From Thermoanaerobaculia bacterium (GTDB lineage: Bacteria > Acidobacteriota > Thermoanaerobaculia > Gp7-AA8): a stretch of 7,422 nt of DNA. The DNA lies in assembly GCA_017883215.1 (NCBI GenBank), contig JADGOA010000189.1, forward strand, positions 1 through 7,422, read 5' to 3'. Positions 1-4,925 of this stretch are shown here, piece after piece. Positions within the stretch are counted from its first letter, which is position 1. Every line of letters begins with the position of its first letter. The notes beneath the pieces are model-generated. The model saw only the letters and a list, made by a program, of their open reading frames with translations, was not told the DNA's origin and did not search any database. The translations under genes were made by a program, and so were the position numbers.

Positions 1-443
1 TCCGCGAGGAGAGCGGCCACTTCTCGATGCGCGTCATGATGTCGAACCTTCCGGAAGAGGACCCCGACGCTCGCATCCAATGGCTGGCGGCGCTCGTCCG
101 CCCGATGGGGGCGTCGATCGGCGTCATCACCCGCAAGGAGGGGCCGATTCCGATCTCGTCCGACACCACGCCGCTCTTTGCGCTGCTCACGCGTGAAGTG
201 CGCGGCGTATACGGGAATGTCGCCGTCGGCCCCGAGGTGCTCGGCGCCTCGACGAGCGACTCGCGGTTTCTGCGGCCGCTCGGCCTGGATTGTTACGGCT
301 TTCAGCCCTTTCCCATCGACTTCTTTCAGACTCTCAGCATCCATGGAGTCAACGAGCGCGTGAGGCTCGATTGGTTCGCCTCGGGAGTGGAGCTCACGCG
401 ACGGGTCGTCTCCGCGTACGCGTTCGGAACGAAGGCAGGATAG
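1..443 (+). CDS. M20-family metallopeptidase, C-terminal part (partial)
   Basis: This is the 3' end of a gene that runs off the left edge. The reading frame is open from base 3 and gives 146 codons before the TAG at 441-443. The visible protein matches the C-terminal half of M20 peptidases (CPG70/carboxypeptidase S/M20-M25-M40 type): the end of the dimerisation domain, then the return into the catalytic domain. The signature elements are an SDSR stretch (bases 255-266), followed by a PLG...YGF.PF run, and a C-terminal HGVNE motif (bases 342-356). In this family the late His of the HG.NE motif is a metal ligand, and the Arg region helps bind the substrate carboxylate. The expected role is zinc-dependent hydrolysis of a peptide or N-acyl amino acid. 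The catalytic N-terminal half lies outside the window, so substrate and localisation cannot be judged. ATG codons at 27 and 39 are internal, not starts, because coding similarity continues upstream of them. No terminator hairpin is evident directly after the stop. Confidence 0.85.
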   Translation, partial: REESGHFSMRVMMSNLPEEDPDARIQWLAALVRPMGASIGVITRKEGPIPISSDTTPLFALLTREVRGVYGNVAVGPEVLGASTSDSRFLRPLGLDCYGFQPFPIDFFQTLSIHGVNERVRLDWFASGVELTRRVVSAYAFGTKAG

Positions 444-552
444 GGAGTTGCTCAGCAGGGGCGAACCACTGCACAGGGGCAACTGATGTCGCGTAATTCA
501 CCCTCATTCTCTCTTTGCGCTGTCACCTGACGATTGTTGTCGAAGAATTGAC

Positions 553-563
553 GACAGACTGTC
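553..563. promoter_or_regulatory. Candidate operator: GACAG-A-CTGTC palindrome
   Basis: This is a perfect inverted repeat with 5-bp arms and a 1-base centre. It sits inside the larger imperfect dyad TTGAC...GTCAA (548-552 and 561-565) and partly overlaps the TTGACG box. It lies about 120 bases upstream of the pilin start, in the only stretch here free of coding sequence. Placement and symmetry suggest a regulator binding site for the pilin promoter, but no regulator is known from the window and short palindromes arise by chance. Confidence 0.25.
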
Positions 564-668
564 AATATTTGGCTAGGTCGGGTATGGCGCACTTCGTAAG
601 CCATTGAAAATACAGGTTAGCCGCCGATGCTGCGGTGGTCCACCGATTGCGCTCAGGAGTCCTGCATC

Positions 669-675
669 AAGGAGG
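669..675 (+). promoter_or_regulatory. Shine-Dalgarno site of the pilin gene
   Basis: AAGGAGG lies 8 bases before the ATG at 684. This near-perfect ribosome binding site fixes the pilin start at 684 rather than at the upstream in-frame TTG (627), and suggests high expression, as expected for a major pilin. Confidence 0.85.
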
Positions 676-683
676 ATTTGTTG

Positions 684-1172
684 ATGAAAAGACAGAAAGG
701 TTTCACCCTGATTGAGCTGCTGATCGTCGTCGCGATCATCGGCATCCTGGCCGCCATCGCCATTCCGAATCTTCTCACCGCCATGCAGAGGGCCAAGCAG
801 AAGAGGACCATGGCTGACATACGTGCCATCGCTACGGCATGGGAAGCGCGCGCCACCGACATGAACGCGTACAGCGCGGCCGGCGCGCTCTTCAGCATGC
901 CTACCACGGCCACAAGCTTTCCTGGCATGATCGGCCTGCTCACCCCGACGTACATCAAGAGCCTTCCGCAGAACGATGGCTGGGGTGACGCCTACGGTTT
1001 CAAGATGGATGGGACTCCTGCCCAGGTGTACGCGATCCGCTCGCTTGGCAAGGACAACGTAGCAGAGACCGGAAATTATACCGTTGGCAAGTCGACCGGC
1101 ACTTTCGACTGCGACATCGTCTACTCGAACGGCTCGTTCATCCAGTGGCCGGAAGGAATGCAGACGCAGTAG
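684..1172 (+). CDS. Type IV pilin-like / GspG-like pseudopilin
   Basis: The 162-residue protein has a class III (prepilin) leader, MKRQKG, cleaved before Phe7 by prepilin peptidase. The mature end FTLIE carries the conserved Glu5 (Glu11 of the precursor), which is typical of N-methylated pilins. Residues 7-30 form the hydrophobic assembly helix. The C-terminal domain resembles GspG-type major pseudopilins: an NDGWGDAYGF stretch (97-106), a SLGKDN stretch (120-125) and a late DCDIVYSNG segment (142-150), matching the family's WG.PY.Y and SLG.D...DI pattern. That loop binds calcium in GspG, but binding here is inferred. It has a single cysteine (143), so no intrachain disulphide. No secretin or assembly-platform gene is visible, yet a PilT operon lies immediately opposite, so it could be a pilin of a type IV pilus or a pseudopilin of a type II-like system. 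The start is fixed by the strong ribosome binding site, and the gene is followed by its own terminator. Confidence 0.9.
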   Translation: MKRQKGFTLIELLIVVAIIGILAAIAIPNLLTAMQRAKQKRTMADIRAIATAWEARATDMNAYSAAGALFSMPTTATSFPGMIGLLTPTYIKSLPQNDGWGDAYGFKMDGTPAQVYAIRSLGKDNVAETGNYTVGKSTGTFDCDIVYSNGSFIQWPEGMQTQ

Positions 1173-1198
1173 TCCGCATCATCAGCCACGAAAAGAAG

Positions 1199-1228
1199 CG
1201 GGCGCCCTCGCGGGCGCCCGTTTTGTTT
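1199..1228 (+). terminator. Rho-independent terminator, probably bidirectional
   Basis: A perfect 9-bp stem, CGGGCGCCC (1199-1207) with GGGCGCCCG (1212-1220), closes a TCGC loop and is followed by TTTTGTTT (1221-1228). It lies 26 bases after the pilin stop. On the other strand the stem is followed by CTTCTTTT (complement of 1191-1198), so it can also stop transcription of the converging pilT operon that ends at 1283. Confidence 0.9.
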
Positions 1229-1246
1229 CTGCGATCCTGGCCAGTT

Positions 1247-1281
1247 CTGAGTCCTGATCAACGAGCCCCCACTCAGGACTC
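1247..1281. repeat. Heptad-family inverted repeat between convergent genes
   Basis: CTGAGTCCTGA (1247-1257) and ACTCAGGACTC (1271-1281) are the same 7-bp unit (ACTCAGG / CCTGAGT) in opposite orientations. Positions 1249-1257 pair exactly with 1273-1281 around a 15-base spacer. The element ends just before the stop codon of the minus-strand gene and follows the terminator. The same unit recurs at 3097-3125 and 3241-3269. Confidence 0.75.
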
Positions 1282-1282
1282 G

Positions 1283-1909
1283 TCATCCCTGCATCGACTT
1301 CGCCACGGAGCTCATCGCGCTGTACATCCGTTCGTGGTAAGCGAAGGCATCCCGATAGATGTGGGGGAAGTTGCCGATGTCCTTTGCGGAGACGACCAGG
1401 TTGACGCCGTAGAGGAACGCGGCGTTGCCGTCGAGCGTGCGCAGGTTGTCGGAAACGAGAATGAAGAACGACTTGCGTCGGTCCGCCGGCATGAGGGAGA
1501 TGATCGGCTGCATCGCTTCGAGCGGCGGCGGCGTCATCTGCTGCGGGTTGAGCACGACGAGGGGCGGGAAATCCTGCATGAAGAAGTCGCGAGCCTGCGG
1601 CGCTTCGGCGAAATACGCCGGTAGGTAGCCGATCAGCTTGATGGCCTGCCGAAGTGCCGGACTGTCGTTGCCGACCAGCATGCCCTTGGTTCCGAAGCTC
1701 TCATCTTCGTCGTCGTGCGGCTGCGAGATCGGGCCGGCCGCGCCCGCTGCGGCGGCCGGTGCGGCCGGCGCCTCGGCGCCGAGGTTGCGGCGATCGACCG
1801 AGAGCTTGGTCTTGCACGCCGGGCAGGGAAACGAGACTTCCTTCATCGGAAGCTTCGTCTCGTCGAGCGAGAGCGGCTTCTGGCAGGATGTGCAGACGAT
1901 CCGGATCAT
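1283..1909 (-). CDS. Zinc-ribbon protein with receiver-like domain
   Basis: The 208-residue protein begins with an MJ0042-type zinc ribbon: CTSC at 6-9 and CPAC at 29-32 would bind one zinc. An Ala/Pro-rich flexible linker follows (about 45-62), then an acidic patch DDEDE (66-70). From about residue 74 the C-terminal part alternates hydrophobic strands and helices in the order of a response-regulator receiver: KGMLVGND...ALRQAIKLIGY, then PPLVVLNP (115-122), then SFFILVSD (147-154) and a closing helix. The position of the phospho-accepting Asp appears to hold Asn121, so phosphorylation is unlikely. The receiver-like fold is inferred from pattern only; the ribbon is seen directly. The gene follows pilT by 3 bases, and GGAG (1916-1919, complement) in the pilT end serves as its ribosome binding site, so the two are translationally coupled. 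A role in regulating or targeting the pilus motor is likely from context but not shown. Confidence 0.8.
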   Translation of the reverse strand: MIRIVCTSCQKPLSLDETKLPMKEVSFPCPACKTKLSVDRRNLGAEAPAAPAAAAGAAGPISQPHDDEDESFGTKGMLVGNDSPALRQAIKLIGYLPAYFAEAPQARDFFMQDFPPLVVLNPQQMTPPPLEAMQPIISLMPADRRKSFFILVSDNLRTLDGNAAFLYGVNLVVSAKDIGNFPHIYRDAFAYHERMYSAMSSVAKSMQG

Positions 1910-1912
1910 CGG

Positions 1913-3055
1913 TTACTCCAGCATCGACATCATCGAGCCCTCACCCTCGGCAGGAGCCGTTTCGGGCTCGTCGCTGAGACGCAGGGCGAGGTTGGTGGGG
2001 TTGGTGGCGTAGCTCATCGCGATCTCCTTCGAGATCACGCGCGAGTTCCAGAGCTTCTCGATCTCGTCGTCGAACGTCTGCATGCCGTCGACGCTGCCGT
2101 CGTGCATGGCGTCCGTGAGGGATCGTCCTTCGGTCTCACCCTTGAGGACATAGTCGCGGGTGCGCATCGTCGATTTGAGAATCTCCAGCACGGCCACACG
2201 GCCTCCGCCTTCCTTCGGCAGGAGGCGCTGCGAGATGACGTAGCGAAACGACTGCGCGAAACGCGTCCGGACCTGCGCCTCCTGATCCTTCGGGAAGACA
2301 CCGACGATGCGATCGACTGTCTTGGCCGCGTCGATCGTATGCAGCGTCGAGAGCACGAGGTGGCCTGTCTCGGCCGCTTCCATGGCGATCTCGATCGTCT
2401 CCACGTCGCGCATCTCGCCGATGAGGATGACCTTGGGGGCCTGGCGCAGGGCCGCGCGGAGCGCCAGCGCGAACGTCTTCGTGTCCGAGCCGAGCTCCCG
2501 CTGGTTCACCGTCGACTTGATGTGTTTGTGCATGTACTCGACGGGATCTTCGATGGTGATGATGTGGTAGGCAAAGTCCTGGTTGATCTGATGGATCATC
2601 GCCGCCAGCGTGGTCGACTTCCCCGATCCGGTCGGCCCTGTCACGAGCACGACGCCGTTCTTCAGCTTGCAGACGTTGCCCAGCTCCGCCGGAAGGTTCA
2701 GCGATTGCAGCGTCGGAATTCCCTCGGGGATGACGCGGAGCACGATCGCGTACGTCCCGCGCTGCGAGAAAATGTTCACGCGAAACCGGGTCTTCTGGGG
2801 GATCGAGTAGGAAAGATCGACCGACCCGGTCTGCATCAGCGTGCGCGTCAGATCGCGGTCGCCGCGAAGCATGTGAATGGCGATCGATTCAGTCTGATAG
2901 GGCGTCAATCGTGGCAGGCCGGGGAAGTTGACCGGTGTGAGCGCGCCGTCGATCTCCACCTGCGGGGCCCGACCGACCGAAAAATTCAGGTCGGAAACGC
3001 GGTCTGACATCTTCAGCATCGCCTCGAGAATGGCGTCGAGATTGAAGTTCTTCAT
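1913..3055 (-). CDS. pilT: PilT-family type IV pilus retraction ATPase
   Basis: The 380-residue protein belongs to the PilT/VirB11 secretion ATPases, which form a cytoplasmic hexamer that depolymerises pili. Visible motifs in order: Walker A GPTGSGKST (140-148), Asp box IITIEDPVEY (165-174), Walker B region VILIGEMRD (209-217), and His box HLVLSTLHT (232-240) followed by the DAAKTVDRIVGVFP stretch (242-255). The length is close to the usual 345-380 residues, with an acidic Met-rich tail. The family's AIRNLIRE segment, important for retraction in studied PilTs, is replaced by a diverged stretch around TMRTRDYVLKGE (296-307), so a PilU- or PilT-like paralogue is possible. The start is the ATG at 3053-3055, with GAGG (3061-3064, complement) 5 bases ahead. 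A frame extension up to 3223 would translate the intergenic repeats and is not credible. It is first in an operon with the zinc-ribbon gene and diverges from ruvX. Confidence 0.93.
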   Translation of the reverse strand: MKNFNLDAILEAMLKMSDRVSDLNFSVGRAPQVEIDGALTPVNFPGLPRLTPYQTESIAIHMLRGDRDLTRTLMQTGSVDLSYSIPQKTRFRVNIFSQRGTYAIVLRVIPEGIPTLQSLNLPAELGNVCKLKNGVVLVTGPTGSGKSTTLAAMIHQINQDFAYHIITIEDPVEYMHKHIKSTVNQRELGSDTKTFALALRAALRQAPKVILIGEMRDVETIEIAMEAAETGHLVLSTLHTIDAAKTVDRIVGVFPKDQEAQVRTRFAQSFRYVISQRLLPKEGGGRVAVLEILKSTMRTRDYVLKGETEGRSLTDAMHDGSVDGMQTFDDEIEKLWNSRVISKEIAMSYATNPTNLALRLSDEPETAPAEGEGSMMSMLE

Positions 3056-3096
3056 GCGGGCCTCGCGGTTCGGGCATTGTATCGCGCCCGACGAAG

Positions 3097-3125
3097 TCCT
3101 GAGTCCTGAGTGCTGAGTCCTGAGT
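3097..3125. repeat. TCCTGAG heptad array, left arm of a long inverted repeat
   Basis: There are four tandem 7-bp units TCCTGAG plus one base, with a single change (G at 3112). It is the reverse complement of the array at 3241-3269 with one mismatch in 29. Read on the minus strand, it places ACTCAGG units 42 bases upstream of the pilT start, mirroring the array before ruvX. Confidence 0.9.
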
Positions 3126-3164
3126 TGCGGCGCCGAGGTCCGGGACACGAGGCAGGAGTCCCCT

Positions 3165-3194
3165 GGGCCCGCTCGCTCTGGGCTCGCTCGCTCT
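3165..3194. repeat. 15-bp tandem duplication
   Basis: GGGCCCGCTCGCTCT (3165-3179) is followed directly by GGGCTCGCTCGCTCT (3180-3194), 14 of 15 identical, with a partial third CGCTCGCTC at 3205-3213. It sits in the 115-base spacer between the two inverted heptad arrays. No gene is supported in this spacer. Confidence 0.75.
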
Positions 3195-3240
3195 GTCGGT
3201 AGCACGCTCGCTCCATGCGCCATCGCCCGTGCCGAAGTAC

Positions 3241-3269
3241 ACTCAGGACTCAGGACTCAGGACTCAGGA
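3241..3269 (+). repeat. ACTCAGG heptad array, right arm, supplying the ruvX ribosome binding site
   Basis: There are four exact tandem copies of ACTCAGG plus one A, ending on the base before the ruvX ATG. Each junction creates AGGA, and the copy at 3259-3262 lies 7 bases from the start codon, so the repeat itself provides the Shine-Dalgarno sequence. A gain or loss of one unit would keep that spacing. Confidence 0.9.
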
Positions 3270-3677
3270 ATGTCCATCATCGGTATCGACTACGGCGCGC
3301 GGCGCATCGGAATCGCGGTCAGCGACTCCGGAGTGCTGGCCACGCCTCATTCTGTGATCCGGAACGAGGGAGAGATCGTCGCCAGGATCGCCACGGTCGG
3401 CCAGGAGCTCGGCGCGGAGCTGTACGTGGTCGGAATCGCACGCCGCGCGCACGGAACGGCCGGAGAGCGGCGCTTCCTCGACTTCGCCGAGCGCCTGCGG
3501 CAGAAAACGTGCACTGAGGTCATCCTTTGGGACGAGGCGCTGAGCACGGTCGAGGCATCCGAGAAGCTCCGCGCCGCCGGCCACAAACGCCGCGACGCTG
3601 AACGCCACATCGACATGCACGCTGCCGCCGTCATCCTTCAGTCGTTTCTCGACGAGCGCGCCGGGAGGCTGCCATAG
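3270..3677 (+). CDS. ruvX: RuvX/YqgF-family Holliday junction resolvase-like nuclease
   Basis: The 135-residue protein has the RNase H-like fold signature of YqgF/RuvX. It opens with the strand IIGIDYGARRIGIAVSD, carrying catalytic Asp7 and the GxDxG..R.G.A.SD pattern. Next come a VVGIARRAHGTAGER loop (53-67, matching the family G.P....GTEG motif, though the usual Pro is Ala), WDEALSTVEA (87-96, matching DERLTT.EA with Arg replaced by Ala), and HIDMHAAAVILQSFL (113-127) with the last acidic residue at Asp115. Length is typical. Family members resolve branched nucleic acids or act in 16S rRNA 5'-end processing, so the gene is probably housekeeping. Its ribosome binding site comes from the upstream heptad array. 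Its stop (3675-3677) lies 65 bases before the GTG considered for mltG and overlaps a possible ATA start at 3674. Together they appear to form one operon. Confidence 0.9.
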   Translation: MSIIGIDYGARRIGIAVSDSGVLATPHSVIRNEGEIVARIATVGQELGAELYVVGIARRAHGTAGERRFLDFAERLRQKTCTEVILWDEALSTVEASEKLRAAGHKRRDAERHIDMHAAAVILQSFLDERAGRLP

Positions 3678-3742
3678 CCGGCCGCCCCCGCTCCGCACGC
3701 CGCGGTTGCCGCAAGTACCTGCAGTCGCTGGGAACGATCGTC

Positions 3743-4777
3743 GTGTTCGCAATCCTGCTCAGCGCCGGCGGCACCTATTTTTTCTGGCGTGCGCTGACCT
3801 CTCCCTACAAAGGATTCGCTGAGCCTTCGAAGCTCGTTCAGGTCCGCAAAGGACTCCGCACCTCGACCATCCTGCGCCACCTGCAGAGCGAAGGGGTGAT
3901 CCGCGACGAGTACGTGCCGCTGGTCTACATCAAGCTCGCGCGGTACGGCGAGTCGATCAAAGCAGGCATCTACGAATTCAGCAGACCCGAATCCGCCGCG
4001 GCGGTGATCGACAAGCTCATACGCGGCGAGGTGGTGCTCAAGAGCGTCACCGTTCGGGAAGGGCTCGACCGATTCGCCGTGGCAACTCTCTTCGTCGCCG
4101 AGCACCTGGGGACCGCGAAGGAGTGGCAGGCCGCCACGAGCAATGCCGAGCCGATTCGCGACATTGCGCCGGAAGCGACCTCGCTCGAAGGATACCTTTT
4201 TCCCGACACCTACAAATTCAGCCCAGGGACGGGTGCGAAGACGATCGTAGGCGCGATGGTGGCGAACTTCCGGAAGCACTTCGCCGGCGAAATGGCGTAC
4301 ATCACCACCGGCCTCACGCCGCATCAGACCGTCACGCTCGCCTCGATCGTGGAGACCGAGGCGAAACTGCCGCAGGAACGACCGCTGGTCGCATCCGTCT
4401 ATCTCAACCGTTACCGCACAAACATGCTCCTGGGCGCCGATCCGACCGTCATCTACGCGATGAAGCTCGCCGGCCGATGGGACGGCAACATCCGCAAAGC
4501 CGATCTGATGATCAGCTCTCCGTACAACACCTACCGAGTGCACGGCTTCCCTCCCGGTCCGATCGCGAACCCCGGCCTGGCGTCGCTCCGTGCCGCTGCC
4601 GCTCCGGCGAAGACCGACTACCTCTACTTCGTCGCTCGCCACGACGGCTCGCACGCCTTCTCGACCAACATCGCCGAGCACAACCGAAACGTCGAGATTT
4701 ATCAGCGGCAGTGGTTCCGCGATCAGAGAGCGGCGTCGCAACAGGTGAACGGAAGCACGAAGACGAGCGGCAAATAG
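3743..4777 (+). CDS. mltG: Endolytic murein transglycosylase MltG (YceG-like)
   Basis: This is an inner-membrane lytic transglycosylase that cleaves nascent peptidoglycan glycan strands. With the GTG at 3743 as start it has 344 residues, close to the usual size. It has an N-terminal membrane anchor, then a LysM-like/N-terminal subdomain (about 30-105; VQVRKGLRTSTILRHL matches the family's entry segment). The catalytic YceG domain follows: SLEGYLFPDTYKF (147-159), LASIVETEA (199-207) with the likely catalytic Glu204, LLGADPTVIYA (229-239), YNTYRVHGFPPGPIANPG (261-278) and a TDYLYFVARHDGSHAFS tail (291-307). GGGA (3730-3733) lies 9 bases before the GTG. However, the frame stays open back to 3602, and the segment from 3674 encodes a basic stretch (RPRSARRGCRK) directly before the membrane helix, with GGGAGG (3663-3668) 5 bases ahead of an ATA. 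The true N-terminus may therefore be at 3674, giving 367 residues. Confidence 0.9.
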   Translation: MFAILLSAGGTYFFWRALTSPYKGFAEPSKLVQVRKGLRTSTILRHLQSEGVIRDEYVPLVYIKLARYGESIKAGIYEFSRPESAAAVIDKLIRGEVVLKSVTVREGLDRFAVATLFVAEHLGTAKEWQAATSNAEPIRDIAPEATSLEGYLFPDTYKFSPGTGAKTIVGAMVANFRKHFAGEMAYITTGLTPHQTVTLASIVETEAKLPQERPLVASVYLNRYRTNMLLGADPTVIYAMKLAGRWDGNIRKADLMISSPYNTYRVHGFPPGPIANPGLASLRAAAAPAKTDYLYFVARHDGSHAFSTNIAEHNRNVEIYQRQWFRDQRAASQQVNGSTKTSGK

Positions 4778-4867
4778 CGAGTAGAGTCGGTTGGCGCGGA
4801 TCTTCGTTACCCGCCACCGCCCACCTGATGCCGGCTCGCCACACGCAGGCTTTCCCTTTCTCGCCCA

Positions 4868-4876
4868 TGCTATTCT
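4868..4876 (+). promoter_or_regulatory. Candidate extended -10 promoter
   Basis: TGCTATTCT has the TGn extension plus a -10-like hexamer TATTCT (4871-4876), and stands about 50 bases before the ATG at 4926 in the gap after mltG. No good -35 hexamer is seen at 17 bases, which extended -10 promoters can tolerate. The 148-base gap after mltG makes a separate promoter reasonable. Confidence 0.35.
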
Positions 4877-4894
4877 TGGCCACCGTCCACAAAT

Positions 4895-4915
4895 AAATAT
4901 CCCGCAAATATCCCG
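4895..4915 (+). repeat. Exact 10-bp direct repeat AAATATCCCG, 11-bp period
   Basis: AAATATCCCG occurs at 4895-4904 and 4906-4915, one helical turn apart. The second copy runs into GGAG (4915-4918), the ribosome binding site of the next gene. The AT-rich half stands out from the GC-rich surroundings. It may be a protein binding site in the 5' leader. Confidence 0.6.
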
Positions 4916-4925
4916 GAGTGCGCCA

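Larger units (their letters stand above)
444..683. other. Intergenic region upstream of the pilin gene
   Basis: This stretch of 240 bases lies between the peptidase stop and the pilin start. It holds no convincing gene. The long frame of the pilin could be extended upstream to a TTG at 627, but that extension (WSTDCAQESCIKED...) would put a long non-leader segment before the prepilin cleavage site. The middle of the region is less GC-rich than its surroundings, as expected of a promoter area. It contains a TTGACG box (548-553) overlapping a small palindrome (553-563). I could not pair this box with a good -10 element at 16-18 bases spacing, and no clear sigma-54 -24/-12 pair was found. Confidence 0.6.

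Noticed and set aside
571..617. Sigma-54 promoter for the pilin gene
   Set aside because: Several GG and GC doublets exist, but none has the GG-N10-GC spacing with a TGGCA...TTGC match.
1715..3007. A 430-codon plus-strand open frame
   Set aside because: It runs antisense to pilT and the zinc-ribbon gene, whose motifs are unmistakable. Its translation is Arg/His/Asp-rich without domain structure, as expected of a GC-rich shadow frame.
3056..3223. Extension of pilT by 56 codons upstream
   Set aside because: The extension translates the heptad arrays and GC-rich tandem repeats. The ATG at 3053-3055 gives the standard PilT N-terminus and has GAGG 5 bases ahead.
3097..3269. CRISPR-like array
   Set aside because: The units are 7 bp with no spacers and occur in two opposed arms, so they are tandem repeats, not a CRISPR array.
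4791..4925. Upstream TTG start extending the TonB-family protein by 45 residues
   Set aside because: No ribosome binding site precedes it, the added sequence looks non-coding and contains the promoter-like and AAATATCCCG elements, and the ATG at 4926 has GGAG 7 bases ahead.
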